64,000 bases of DNA from Chitinophaga rhizophila (GTDB lineage Bacteria; Bacteroidota; Bacteroidia; Chitinophagales; Chitinophagaceae). The DNA lies in contig NZ_JAICCF010000003.1 in the NCBI RefSeq assembly GCF_019492185.1, forward strand, positions 558,001 to 622,000. The letters are read 5' to 3'. A program made the translations under genes and the position numbers. Each line of letters starts with the position of its first letter. The stretch's first letter is position 1. Under the pieces are notes generated by a model, which was not told the origin of the DNA, did not search any database, and worked only from the letters and a program-made list of their open reading frames with translations. Of this stretch, positions 24,574 through 33,793 are shown one piece after another.

Positions 24574-27500
24574 ATGCCTGAAGTAACAAACAACACGCCA
24601 CGATTGCTGGCTGCAGCCAAGGAGTTCAATATTGGTAAGGAGACGTTGATCGATTTCCTTGCTAATAAGGGCTATGATATGGGGGGCTTCGGCTCACCCA
24701 ACGCACGCCTGACCTCTCAGATGTATGCAGCTTTGCAGTCCGAATTCCAACAGGACAAGGCTAACAAACGCAAAAGCGATCAGATAGCCCTGCCCAAAGG
24801 AAGCGTGTTAGATGCAATGAAGAAGAAAGAGAAGGAAGAAGCAGAGGCAGCAGCCAAGAAGAAAGAAGCAGCTCCTAAAGAGGAACCCACTCCCGCGGTT
24901 GCAGTTGAAGCACCCAAACCCGAGCCAAAACCAGAACCTAAGCCGGAACCAAAGGCAGAGCCTAAGCCCGAACCTAAACCGGAGCCTAAGCCTGAACCTA
25001 AACCCGAGCCGGTACCGGTTGCGGAAGTTAAACCACCTGTTACCAAAACAGAAGAGGGTCCGAAAGAGCCTGTCGCTGTGCCTCAGCAACCTGTTGCCGA
25101 GAAAGCACCGCCTGTACAGACGCCTCCGGAAGCTCAGGAAGTTATAAAAACAGATGCGCCAAGGATCAATGGCCCGAAAGTCGTAGCAACCATCGACCTG
25201 GATGCACTGAATAGACCTAAAAAGCCACCTGTTCCCCCGGTTACTAAAAAACCAGAACAGGAGGAAAAACCGGCTGTCGTAAGACAACCGGAACCACCAG
25301 CCAGTGAGAAAGCGCAGGTAAAAGAACCAGCGCCACAGCCACAGGCACAACCGCAACAACCCGTTGCACAGCAACAACCTCCGGTAGAACCAGTAAAACC
25401 TGCTGTTCAACCTGAAGTGAAACCAGTGCAACCCGTTCAGCCCGTACAAAACGTACAACAAACAGTACAACAAGAAAAAACAACTGCACCCGCTGCTGAT
25501 AAACCTGCTGTCCCCGCTGTAGAAGAGAAACAAGCGCCGGCAGCCGAAAAACCGGCAGCTGCTCAGGAAAAAACAAAAGACCCGGCAGAAGTGAAAGAAC
25601 CAGTCACACAGAAACCTGCCGCTAAGCATATGGACGAAGTTGCAGCAGCAGACATTGCATCAGCACCAGCATCAGAGCAGGACGATAACGGAAGCACTGC
25701 CGTTATTGAAAACATACAGGCAGAAAAACTGACCGGCCCGAAAGTGATCGGTAAAATAGAACTGCCCGTACATTCAGAAAGACGTGACAATAAAGGGAAT
25801 AACAATTTCAACCGCGGCGGCAATAATAATAATGCCGACAACAACCGCAAGCGGAAACGCATTATCGTTGAAAAGAAACCCGAACCTGTTCAGCCAAACG
25901 ATCTTTCTAAAGGTGGAAACACGGATAACCGTAACAGCGGCAACCGCGATTTCAACCGTGATAACCGTAACACCGGTAACCGCGACAACCGTGGCGGTGA
26001 TAACAACAGACCAGGTGGCGGTCAAAGCAGACCACATGCTGCACCTAACCGCGATGGCCGTCCAGGTGGACCAGGCCAGCACGGTGGTAACAGACCAGGT
26101 GGCGGCGGCCAACACGGTGGTAACCGTCCCGGTGGACCAGGTGGCAACAGACAAGGCGGACCAGGCCAGCACGGTAACAGACCGGGTGGCAACTTTGGTA
26201 ACCGTCCCGGTGGCCAACATGGTGGCTATGGCGGAAACCGCGATAACAGAAGACCAGAAGACAAGGAAATCGATAAAAACGAAATCCAGAATAAAATCAA
26301 GGAAACCATGGCCAAAATGGGCGGTGGTAACCGAGGTAAGAACGTCAAAGCAAAACAGCGTCGTGAAAAACGCCATGAACTGGCAGAACAAATGGCCAAC
26401 CAGGGGGCTGAAAACAACAAACTCCAGGTTACTGAATTTGTATCTGTAAGCGAACTGGCTAACCTGATGGATGTAAGCTTCGCCGAAGTAATCTCAAAAT
26501 GTATGGGATTAGGTATCATGGTGTCTATCAACCAGCGTCTTGACGCAGAGGTAATAGAACTGGTTGCCGGAGAATTTGGCTATGAAGTAGAATTTATCGG
26601 TGTGGATGACGCTGACGAAATGGAAGAAGAAGTAGTAACCGATAATGAGGAAGACCTGGTACCAAGAGCGCCTATCGTGACTATCATGGGTCACGTAGAC
26701 CATGGTAAAACCTCCCTGCTTGACTACATCCGTAACGCCAATGTGGTATCCGGTGAAGCAGGTGGTATCACACAGCACATCGGTGCTTACCAGGTAGTAA
26801 CCGCCTCCGGTAAGAAACTGACCTTCCTGGATACACCTGGTCACGAAGCGTTTACCGCGATGCGTGCCCGTGGTGCGAAAGTAGCTGACATTGCCATTAT
26901 CGTAATTGCTGCGGATGACGCCATCATGCCACAGACACGTGAAGCGATCTCCCACTCACAGGCTGCAGGTCTGCCAATGGTATTCGCTATCAATAAAGTG
27001 GATAAAGACGGCGCTAATCCTGAAAAAATTAAAGAACAACTGGCAGGTATGAACCTGTTGGTGGAAGACTGGGGTGGTAAATACCAAAGCCAGGAAATTT
27101 CTGCCAAGAGCGGTATGAATATCGACGTCCTGCTGGAAAAAATACTCCTCGAAGCAGAATTACTCGAACTGAAAGCTAATCCGAACAGAGAAGCTTCAGG
27201 TAGTGTAATCGAAGCATCCCTCGACAAAGGTCGTGGTTATGTGGCTACGCTGCTTGTACAAAGCGGTACCCTCCGCCAGGGTGATACTATCGCCTCCGGA
27301 TCTAACTTCGGTAAGATCAAAGCGATGTTCAATGAACGCGGACAACGCGTTGATATCGCCGGACCATCATCTCCTGTACAGGTACTTGGTCTAAACGGTG
27401 CACCTCAGGCTGGTGAGAAGTTCCGTATGTATGAAAGTGAATCAGAAGCAAAAGAAGTGGCTAACCGCCGTGCTCAGATCATCCGTGAACAAGGTATCCG

Positions 27501-28167
27501 TACCAAGAAACACATCACGCTGGATGAGATCGGACGCCGTCTTGCACTGGGTAACTTCAAACAGCTTAACCTCATTATCAAGGGTGACTTTGACGGTTCC
27601 GTAGAAGCATTGAGCGACTCCCTGCAGAAACTGTCTACCGAAGAAATCGTAGTAAGCGTTGTACACAAAGCAGTAGGTCAGATCACAGAATCCGACGTAT
27701 TGCTGGCAACAGCTTCCGATGCGATCATCGTAGGTTTCCAGGTACGTCCTTCTTCTCAGGCTTCCAGACTGGCAGAGAAAGAAAACATCGAGATCCGTAC
27801 TTACTCTATTATCTACGACGCAATCGACGAACTGAAGAGCGCGATGGAAGGTATGCTGGAGCCGAAGATCGAGAAGAAAGTGGTGGCAAACGTGGAAATC
27901 CGCGAAACTTACCGCTTCGACAAGGTAACTGTAGCAGGTTGTTTTGTACTGGACGGAAAGATCACCCGCAATACCCGTGTCAACCTGGTACGCGATGGTA
28001 TCGTAATCTATACAGGCGAACTGCAGTCACTGAAACGCTACAAAGACGACGTGAAGGAAGTTGCTTCCAACATGGAGTGTGGTCTGAGTATCAAGAACTA
28101 CAGCGATCTGAAAGTGGGCGATATCGTAGAAGGCTTCGAAGAAGTAGAAGTAAAGAGAACTTTATAA
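24574..28167 (+). CDS. infB: Translation initiation factor IF-2, with a very long low-complexity N-terminus
   Basis: 1197 aa, against 890 in E. coli. Residues 8-40 are an IF2_N-type helical domain. Residues about 85-450 are Lys/Glu/Pro-rich with tandem PKPE repeats (about 114-146). Residues about 475-560 are Arg/Asn/Gly-rich with repeated NRPGG and QHGG units. The conserved part starts near 640: G1 MGHVDHGKTS (about 704), G3 DTPGHEAF, G4 NKVDK, then domains II-IV ending DIVEGFEEVEVKR. IF-2 brings initiator tRNA to the 30S subunit and promotes subunit joining. The conserved half uses strongly biased codons, as expected for high expression. A 9-bp-stem terminator follows. Confidence 0.97.
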   Translation: MPEVTNNTPRLLAAAKEFNIGKETLIDFLANKGYDMGGFGSPNARLTSQMYAALQSEFQQDKANKRKSDQIALPKGSVLDAMKKKEKEEAEAAAKKKEAAPKEEPTPAVAVEAPKPEPKPEPKPEPKAEPKPEPKPEPKPEPKPEPVPVAEVKPPVTKTEEGPKEPVAVPQQPVAEKAPPVQTPPEAQEVIKTDAPRINGPKVVATIDLDALNRPKKPPVPPVTKKPEQEEKPAVVRQPEPPASEKAQVKEPAPQPQAQPQQPVAQQQPPVEPVKPAVQPEVKPVQPVQPVQNVQQTVQQEKTTAPAADKPAVPAVEEKQAPAAEKPAAAQEKTKDPAEVKEPVTQKPAAKHMDEVAAADIASAPASEQDDNGSTAVIENIQAEKLTGPKVIGKIELPVHSERRDNKGNNNFNRGGNNNNADNNRKRKRIIVEKKPEPVQPNDLSKGGNTDNRNSGNRDFNRDNRNTGNRDNRGGDNNRPGGGQSRPHAAPNRDGRPGGPGQHGGNRPGGGGQHGGNRPGGPGGNRQGGPGQHGNRPGGNFGNRPGGQHGGYGGNRDNRRPEDKEIDKNEIQNKIKETMAKMGGGNRGKNVKAKQRREKRHELAEQMANQGAENNKLQVTEFVSVSELANLMDVSFAEVISKCMGLGIMVSINQRLDAEVIELVAGEFGYEVEFIGVDDADEMEEEVVTDNEEDLVPRAPIVTIMGHVDHGKTSLLDYIRNANVVSGEAGGITQHIGAYQVVTASGKKLTFLDTPGHEAFTAMRARGAKVADIAIIVIAADDAIMPQTREAISHSQAAGLPMVFAINKVDKDGANPEKIKEQLAGMNLLVEDWGGKYQSQEISAKSGMNIDVLLEKILLEAELLELKANPNREASGSVIEASLDKGRGYVATLLVQSGTLRQGDTIASGSNFGKIKAMFNERGQRVDIAGPSSPVQVLGLNGAPQAGEKFRMYESESEAKEVANRRAQIIREQGIRTKKHITLDEIGRRLALGNFKQLNLIIKGDFDGSVEALSDSLQKLSTEEIVVSVVHKAVGQITESDVLLATASDAIIVGFQVRPSSQASRLAEKENIEIRTYSIIYDAIDELKSAMEGMLEPKIEKKVVANVEIRETYRFDKVTVAGCFVLDGKITRNTRVNLVRDGIVIYTGELQSLKRYKDDVKEVASNMECGLSIKNYSDLKVGDIVEGFEEVEVKRTL

Positions 28168-28193
28168 TATCAGTATAAACTTTTGTTAAAAAG

Positions 28194-28224
28194 ATAAGCC
28201 GCTATCATGCGGCTTATTTTTTAT
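28194..28224 (+). terminator. Terminator of the rimP-nusA-infB operon
   Basis: ATAAGCCGC at 28194-28202 pairs perfectly with GCGGCTTAT at 28209-28217 (9 bp, loop TATCAT), followed by TTTTTATT. It lies 27 bases after the infB stop. Confidence 0.9.
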
Positions 28225-28228
28225 TGGC

Positions 28229-28236
28229 TATTTTTG
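28229..28236 (+). promoter_or_regulatory. Candidate -7 box TATTTTTG for the SurA-like gene
   Basis: It matches TAnnTTTG 22 bases before the ATG at 28258 and just after the infB terminator, where a new promoter is needed. No TTG -33 element was found. Confidence 0.45.
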
Positions 28237-28257
28237 AAATTCACTGCACTCGTTAAC

Positions 28258-29643
28258 ATGAACAGATTTTTTGCACTTTCTGCTGGCACACTACTACTTT
28301 GTCAGGTAGCTGCTGCCCAACAGAAAATGGTAGCTGATAAGATTGCCGCCATAGTGGGGGATAAGATCATTCTGCGGTCTGACATTGAAGGAGAAATGGT
28401 AAATCTACAGCGTAACTCTGTGGATAACAGCCTCCCTCATGATGCACCGTGCATGATTATGGAACAGATCATTTCTCAGAAAGTAATGGTCATGCAGGCA
28501 GAAAGAGACAGCTTGCCGGTAAGTGAAGCAGATGTAGACGGACAAATCGAAAACCGTATCCGTTATTTCCAGGACCTGTATGGTAGCCCGGAAAAAATGA
28601 AAGAGGTTACCGGTTATTCTATCTACCAGCTGAAAGAACGCTTCCGTCAGCCTATCAGAGAAGGGCTGCTGGCTAAAGCGATGCAGGACAAGATCACCAG
28701 TTCCGTAAAAGTTACTCCTTCCGAAGTAAAAAGATATTTCGATGGTATTCCGAAAGACAGCCTTCAGTTCTATGAATCTGAACTGGAGATAGGTCAGATC
28801 GTAATACAACCGAAAGCAACCAAAGAAATGGACCAGTATGCAATTGACCGCCTGCTGGAATTTAAGAAACAGGTACAGGAAAAGAGCAGCGACTTTGGCC
28901 GCCTCGCCATCCTGTATTCGGAAGATCCGGGTGCTAAAGAAAATAAAGGTGTATACATCCTGAACCGTAACGACAAACAGTGGGACGCAGACTTCCTGGC
29001 GGCGTCTTTCCGTTTGAAAGAGAATGAAATATCTTCTCCGATAAAGTCACAGTTCGGATACCACCTGATTCAGTGTATTAAACGTCAGGGCGATAACATT
29101 ACTGTACAGCATATCCTGCTGAGACCTAATGTAACCCGCGGAGACCTTGCAGAAGCTACTAAACTGCTTGACAGTGTTCGTACAGTTATTCTGAATGGCA
29201 AAATGACCTTCTCTGAAGCAGTTGTTAAATACAGTACTCTGCCGACAGCTAAGTTTGATGGTGGTATGCTTCAGAACAGAATGAATGGTAGTACCTACAT
29301 TACTATTGACCAGCTGGATGAACCTTCAGAAAGAGAAATCGTATTACTGCTGGATACCCTGAAAGCAGGCGGCATTTCCAAACCAATGCCTTTTGTAGAT
29401 GATCAGCCGAATGGCCGTAACGGTGTTCGTATTGTTTATCTGAAAACACGTACCCAGCCTCACCGTGAGAATATGAATGATGACTATTCCCGCATACAGC
29501 AGCGTACCCTTCAGATTAAACAGCAGGATGCACGCGATAAGTGGCTGAGAGAGAAGATTCCGACGTATTATATCCATGTTGACGATGAGTTCAGACAATG
29601 TAACCACATCAGTCAGTGGATGGGAGGTATAGCAAAACAATAA
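28258..29643 (+). CDS. SurA-like periplasmic peptidyl-prolyl isomerase/chaperone
   Basis: 461 aa from the ATG at 28258, chosen for the signal peptide MNRFFALSAGTLLLCQVAAA; the frame opens at 28207. A SurA_N-like region (about 25-165, DKIAAIVGDKIILRSDIEGE in part) is followed by two parvulin rotamase domains (about 175-280 with YSEDPGAKENKGVY and FGYHLIQC; about 283-390 with VQHILLRPNV). SurA-type proteins escort unfolded outer-membrane proteins through the periplasm. The long helical C-terminus is Lys/Arg/Gln-rich. It has its own candidate promoter and a 13-bp-stem terminator. Confidence 0.88.
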   Translation: MNRFFALSAGTLLLCQVAAAQQKMVADKIAAIVGDKIILRSDIEGEMVNLQRNSVDNSLPHDAPCMIMEQIISQKVMVMQAERDSLPVSEADVDGQIENRIRYFQDLYGSPEKMKEVTGYSIYQLKERFRQPIREGLLAKAMQDKITSSVKVTPSEVKRYFDGIPKDSLQFYESELEIGQIVIQPKATKEMDQYAIDRLLEFKKQVQEKSSDFGRLAILYSEDPGAKENKGVYILNRNDKQWDADFLAASFRLKENEISSPIKSQFGYHLIQCIKRQGDNITVQHILLRPNVTRGDLAEATKLLDSVRTVILNGKMTFSEAVVKYSTLPTAKFDGGMLQNRMNGSTYITIDQLDEPSEREIVLLLDTLKAGGISKPMPFVDDQPNGRNGVRIVYLKTRTQPHRENMNDDYSRIQQRTLQIKQQDARDKWLREKIPTYYIHVDDEFRQCNHISQWMGGIAKQ

Positions 29644-29660
29644 CACATATAATTGAGTAA

Positions 29661-29699
29661 CAATCCCCGGTATATATCAATACCGGGGATTGTTATTTT
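29661..29699 (+). terminator. Terminator after the SurA-like gene
   Basis: A 13-bp perfect stem (29661-29673 with 29680-29692, loop ATATCA) is followed by TTATTTT, 17 bases after the stop codon. It is the longest perfect hairpin noted in the core region. Confidence 0.92.
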
Positions 29700-29727
29700 A
29701 GGGAGTCTCTGCATTTATCATTGGGCG

Positions 29728-29758
29728 TTGGGGGTTCGGCTTTTTACTCGTAACTTTG
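29728..29758 (+). promoter_or_regulatory. Promoter of the PurF-type gene
   Basis: TTG at 29728-29730 and TAACTTTG at 29751-29758 with a 20-base spacer, a very good fit to the Bacteroidota consensus. The start of transcription would be near 29765, 14 bases before the ATG at 29779. It supports that start over the longer open frame. Confidence 0.75.
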
Positions 29759-29778
29759 CGCCTTCAATTCTAATAGGG

Positions 29779-31626
29779 ATGAGTGATGCCATAAAACATG
29801 AATGCGGGTTAGCATTTATTAGACTCAGAAAACCGTTTTCTTATTATCAACAACAATACGGATCGGTTTTCTACGGGCTAAACAAGTTGTACCTCCTAAT
29901 GGAGAAGCAACATAACCGCGGACAGGACGGAGCAGGTATAGCCACAGTGAAGTTAAACACGGAACCAGGAGTACCTTTCATGCATCGCCTGCGAAGCAGT
30001 GCCCCGCAAGCAATCGGAGATATCTTTGCCAAGGTAAGAGAAGAGATAGACGAAATCGAGAAGTACCAGCCAGAAATCACCAAATACCCCGGCCTTATGA
30101 AAGGCCACATACGTTTCCTGGGAGAACTCTTAATGGGCCACCTCCGCTACGCCACCCAGGGTAAAAACAATGTAGAACTCTGCCATCCTTTTGTACGTCA
30201 CAATACCATTCCCGCACGCAACCTTGCCCTTGCAGGTAACTTTAACCTGGTAAACGTAGATGAACTATTCAAGTTTGTTAACGTAACTCCGGGCGAAACT
30301 CACCGTAATAGCGACCTTGCTGCAATGCTGGAGGTAATTCATCACTTCCTGAGCCAGGAAGATGAGGAAAAACGTAACGGACTGGATATCAAGAACATTC
30401 TGCAGAAAGCATTTTCGATGTTTGACGGAGGTTACCACGTCTGCGGTCTGATGGGTAGTGGAGATGCATTTGTAATGCGTGATGCACACGGTATTCGTCC
30501 TTCATACTACTACATTAACGATGAAGTAATTGTTGCAGCTTCCGAGCGGGCAGCTATACGCACTGCCTTTAATGTAGGCGAGAATGAAGTACTGGAACTG
30601 ATGCCGGGTAATGCCCTCATTGTAAAAGAGAATGGCGAATACAGCATCGAACAGATCCTGCAACCGAAAGAACGCAGAGCTTGTAGCTTTGAACGTATCT
30701 ATTTCTCCCGTGGTAATGACGAAAAGATCTATAAAGAACGTACGGCTTTAGGTTACAACTTGTCTGAAACAGTGCTGAAAAGCATTGATAATGATCTGCG
30801 CAATACCATCTTCTCTTTCATCCCCAATACAGCAGAAATTGCCTTCTATGGTATGCTGAAAGGACTCGAGGACTACCTGAATAAAATCAAGGTAGAACGT
30901 ATCGTTTCATGGGGTAAGGACTTCGACGAAGAGAAACTGACCGAAATGGTTAACCGTCGTATCCGTATTGACAAGATCGCTATTAAAGATGTTAAGATGC
31001 GTACTTTCATTACTGCTGATACCGGCCGTAATGAAATGGTACAGCACGTATATGATATAACATACGGTACAGTACGTCCTGGTGTTGATACCCTGGTGGT
31101 AATTGATGACTCGATCGTACGTGGTACAACACTGCGTGAAAGCATTATCCGGATGCTGGATCGTCTGGGACCCAAACGTATTATTGTCGTATCTTCTGCT
31201 CCGCAGATACGTTATCCTGACTGTTATGGTATTGACATGAGTAAGATTGGCGATTTCGTCGCATTTAAAGCGGCTATAGAGCTATTAAAAGATCATGGCA
31301 AGGAACATATCCTGCAGGAGGCTTATGGCCTTTGCATGGAACTGCAACGTACCAATACATTGCATGCACAGAACGTAGTAAGAAACATCTATAAGCCATT
31401 CACAACAGAAGAGATCTCTGCAAAAATTGCCGAGATCATCACACCGTCTAATATAGGCGCGAAAGTAGATGTCATCTACCAGTCTATTGATGGTCTGCAC
31501 CAGGCTTGTCCTAATAACCTGGGCGACTGGTACTTCACAGGTAACTTCCCAACGCCGGGAGGTAACCGCGTAGTGAACAAAGCCTTCATGAACTACATGG
31601 AAGGTAAGAACGAAAGAGGTTACTAA
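29779..31626 (+). CDS. PurF-type amidophosphoribosyltransferase (long Bacteroidota form)
   Basis: 615 aa from the ATG at 29779; the frame opens at 29653, upstream of the promoter. HECGLAFIRL places the class II glutamine amidotransferase Cys at C9, probably exposed after cleavage of a short propeptide. A C-terminal phosphoribosyltransferase domain carries the PRPP-binding motif VVIDDSIVRGTT (about 440-451). It therefore reads as glutamine PRPP amidotransferase, the first step of purine synthesis. At 615 aa it exceeds the usual ~500 aa; there are extra segments in the N-terminal half and a longer tail. It could be a paralogue rather than the only PurF. It is monocistronic, between its own promoter and terminator. 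Confidence 0.82.
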   Translation: MSDAIKHECGLAFIRLRKPFSYYQQQYGSVFYGLNKLYLLMEKQHNRGQDGAGIATVKLNTEPGVPFMHRLRSSAPQAIGDIFAKVREEIDEIEKYQPEITKYPGLMKGHIRFLGELLMGHLRYATQGKNNVELCHPFVRHNTIPARNLALAGNFNLVNVDELFKFVNVTPGETHRNSDLAAMLEVIHHFLSQEDEEKRNGLDIKNILQKAFSMFDGGYHVCGLMGSGDAFVMRDAHGIRPSYYYINDEVIVAASERAAIRTAFNVGENEVLELMPGNALIVKENGEYSIEQILQPKERRACSFERIYFSRGNDEKIYKERTALGYNLSETVLKSIDNDLRNTIFSFIPNTAEIAFYGMLKGLEDYLNKIKVERIVSWGKDFDEEKLTEMVNRRIRIDKIAIKDVKMRTFITADTGRNEMVQHVYDITYGTVRPGVDTLVVIDDSIVRGTTLRESIIRMLDRLGPKRIIVVSSAPQIRYPDCYGIDMSKIGDFVAFKAAIELLKDHGKEHILQEAYGLCMELQRTNTLHAQNVVRNIYKPFTTEEISAKIAEIITPSNIGAKVDVIYQSIDGLHQACPNNLGDWYFTGNFPTPGGNRVVNKAFMNYMEGKNERGY

Positions 31627-31633
31627 ACATAGC

Positions 31634-31667
31634 AAACGGCCTGTTTTAAACAGGCCGTTTTTATTTA
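31634..31667 (+). terminator. Terminator of the PurF-type gene
   Basis: AAACGGCCTG at 31634-31643 pairs with CAGGCCGTTT at 31651-31660, followed by TTATTTAT, 8 bases after the stop. Confidence 0.9.
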
Positions 31668-31828
31668 TCCCATTATTAAATTTACTTTAAATCCGCCCTC
31701 CACGGGCTGGATAAGCTTTCCGTGCCGCATCTACTTTCAGTAAAATCCGTAAATTAGGAAGTACTTACTGTTAATACTAACTCTAATCTCTCACAGCGGA
31801 TCCTCTGCTGCATGGTAACATTGTTGTT

Positions 31829-32329
31829 ATGAAGACGTTATTACTAATCCGTCATGCCAAATCAAGCTGGAATGACCCCGACGTAGATGATTTTGACAGA
31901 CCGCTTAATAAACGCGGCAAACAAAATGCCCCGGAAATGGCGCTCCGGCTGGCAAACAGAGGTATCACACCTGAACTCCTGATAGCAAGTCCTGCCAAAC
32001 GCACCAGGACCACTGCCAGAATGATGGCAAAGGAGTGGCATTATGATAAAGATGCCATTATGCTGGAAGAGGAACTATATCTGTGTTACGCATCTACCTT
32101 TCTGAAAGTGATCACGAAAGTGGACGACGATATTGACACAGTTGCAATATTTGCACACAACCCAGGTATCACAGACTTCGCGAATTATTTAACTCAGGAG
32201 ATCAGGATTGACAACATCCCCACCTCAGGCGTATTTGCGGTAAAAGCGAATATAGATTCCTGGAAAGACTTTGATGGTGCCAAAAAAGCCTTCCTCTTCT
32301 TTGACTATCCAAAACAGGAAGTAGTCTGA
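31829..32329 (+). CDS. SixA-type histidine phosphatase
   Basis: 166 aa. LLLIRHAKSSW (residues 4-14) gives the RHxK-type phosphohistidine loop (R8, H9) of the histidine phosphatase superfamily; LIASPAKRTRTTARMM supplies the second Arg pair, and IFAHNPGI the second catalytic His. This short form is like SixA, which dephosphorylates phosphohistidine in phosphotransfer proteins; the substrate here is unknown. It is cytosolic. It is convergent with proC, with 2 bp between stops. Confidence 0.85.
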   Translation: MKTLLLIRHAKSSWNDPDVDDFDRPLNKRGKQNAPEMALRLANRGITPELLIASPAKRTRTTARMMAKEWHYDKDAIMLEEELYLCYASTFLKVITKVDDDIDTVAIFAHNPGITDFANYLTQEIRIDNIPTSGVFAVKANIDSWKDFDGAKKAFLFFDYPKQEVV

Positions 32330-32331
32330 AC

Positions 32332-33138
32332 TTAGTCTTTTGCTATCCGGTTGTAGGATACAGTAATTCCTTTTATAAGTGAAGAGCTGAAGCCCTGATG
32401 TTCCATTTCATTGAGTCCTGCAATGGTGCAACCCTTTGGAGTAGTCACTTTGTCTATTTCCTCTTCCGGATGGCGGTTCTCCTTGATCAGCAGCTGCGCA
32501 GCTCCTTTTACTGTTTGTGCAGCTATCAGGTTGGCTGTACGTGCGTCAAATCCGATTTCAATACCTCCCTGGATGCTGGCCCTGATAAAGCGCAGGGCAT
32601 AGGCAATACCACAGGCTCCCAGCACTGTTGCAGCGTCCATCAGTTTCTCATCAATCAGTACGGCAACGCCCAGCTGATCAAACATTTCCTTCACATAGGC
32701 TGCTTGCTCCGCAGATATATTTTTGTGGCAGATACAGGTCATAGATTCCTGTATAGCGATGGCAGTATTCGGCATTGCTCTGACTACAGGCATGCCCGCC
32801 CCGGCAATCTGTTCCAGATCATCAATAGAAATACCTGTAATAACGCTGATCAATATCTGCCTGGAAGGATCAAAAGCATGTTTGACCTGTGCCAGCACTT
32901 CTCTGACATTATAGGGTTTCAACGCTACGACGATTATCTCGGCATTGCGGATTGCAGCTTCATTATCTGAAATAGTTTGCACTCCTAAAGATTGCAACTC
33001 ACCTAGTGATGCAAGATTCCGTCTTGTTACGGTCAGGTCCGCAGGCATTGAAAACCCGCTTTTTAACAATCCCTGAGCGATCGCGCTACCCAGATTGCCA
33101 CCACCAATGATGGCTATTTTCTTGTTGGACATGTTCAC
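32332..33138 (-). CDS. proC: Pyrroline-5-carboxylate reductase
   Basis: 268 aa. An N-terminal Rossmann motif IAIIGGGNLGSAIAQGLL (about 8-25) binds NAD(P)H. VVRAMPNTAIAIQESMT (about 118-134) is the conserved central block. The C-terminal TPKGCTIAGLNEMEHQGFSS (about 232-251) is the ProC signature. It catalyses the last step of proline synthesis. Two starts are possible, MNMSNKK at 33138 or MSNKK at 33132. It is divergent from the nuclease gene, with 69 bp between. Confidence 0.95.
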   Translation of the reverse strand: MNMSNKKIAIIGGGNLGSAIAQGLLKSGFSMPADLTVTRRNLASLGELQSLGVQTISDNEAAIRNAEIIVVALKPYNVREVLAQVKHAFDPSRQILISVITGISIDDLEQIAGAGMPVVRAMPNTAIAIQESMTCICHKNISAEQAAYVKEMFDQLGVAVLIDEKLMDAATVLGACGIAYALRFIRASIQGGIEIGFDARTANLIAAQTVKGAAQLLIKENRHPEEEIDKVTTPKGCTIAGLNEMEHQGFSSSLIKGITVSYNRIAKD

Positions 33139-33207
33139 TTATTACTTTAAATCCTTCGGAAGGTAGAACAAAAATTTGTTACTTCGCATCCCTAAATACA
33201 GCGTGTA

Positions 33208-33723
33208 ATGCCGAAAGTTTTTTATTGTGTGGTGTCATGCCTTATCCTATGCCTATCTACTCAACTATCGATTGCTGCCGACCCGCCAAAAAAAGTGAAA
33301 GGTAAAGTAGTGCGTATTATGGATGGCGATACCTTTGAACTACTCGTAAATAAAATCACCTACAAGATACGTCTCAGTGCTATTGACGCTCCTGAAAAAG
33401 GGCAGGACTTCTATCAGAAAAGCAAACAGGCCTTGTCAAATCTTTGTTTCAACAAAACCGTTACAGTAGAATTGTTACGTAAGGACAAATATCAGCGCTG
33501 GATAGGAGACGTATATAGTGCTGACGGACAATACATCAATGGAAGAATGATTTCTGACGGATATGCCTGGCACTATACAGAATATTCAAAGAGTGCCCCA
33601 TTGGCAGCAGCACAGGCAACAGCCAAGCGGCAAAAACTGGGTCTATGGTCACAAAGCAAACCTGTAGCGCCGTGGTTATTCAGGGCAGAACATCGGAATA
33701 CCAAGCCGCGCAAGGCCGCCTAA
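33208..33723 (+). CDS. Secreted thermonuclease-like (SNase) protein
   Basis: 171 aa. Residues 1-23 are a signal peptide ending SIAA. The SNase fold follows: VVRIMDGDTFELLVNK (about 35-50, with the D-G-D-T Ca-binding motif), KIRLSAIDAPEKGQ (the R-x-x-x-I-D-x-P-E catalytic strand), KDKYQRWIGDVY, and a C-terminal GLWSQ...PWLFR. It probably degrades DNA and RNA outside the cytoplasm for nutrition. It is monocistronic; an inverted repeat follows. Confidence 0.9.
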   Translation: MPKVFYCVVSCLILCLSTQLSIAADPPKKVKGKVVRIMDGDTFELLVNKITYKIRLSAIDAPEKGQDFYQKSKQALSNLCFNKTVTVELLRKDKYQRWIGDVYSADGQYINGRMISDGYAWHYTEYSKSAPLAAAQATAKRQKLGLWSQSKPVAPWLFRAEHRNTKPRKAA

Positions 33724-33749
33724 GTTGTTTTTACTTATATTGCCGTTTG

Positions 33750-33780
33750 CATCGTCATTAACAAGTGTTAATGATCGATG
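33750..33780. repeat. Near-perfect inverted repeat upstream of the helicase gene
   Basis: CATCG-TCATTAACA (33750-33763), AG, TGTTAATGA (33766-33774), T, CGATG (33776-33780): 14-bp arms with one bulged base. It is AT-rich, with no T-run after it, and sits 13 bases before the helicase ATG. It reads more like an operator than a terminator. Confidence 0.55.
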
Positions 33781-33793
33781 ACTGCCCATTAAT

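Noticed and set aside
24868..25020. Tandem repeats in infB as a possible CRISPR or satellite array
   Set aside because: Repeat unit is the in-frame PKPE codon block of IF-2, without spacers or palindromic repeats.
24808..25629. 273-aa minus-strand open frame over infB
   Set aside because: Its Phe/Arg/Leu-rich, low-complexity protein is the antisense of the PKPE/Ala-rich IF-2 linker; no motif and no start context.
25774..26449. Open frames of about 200 aa on both strands in the Gly/Asn/Arg-rich part of infB
   Set aside because: Val/Thr-rich repetitive translations arise from the biased repeat codons of infB in other frames.
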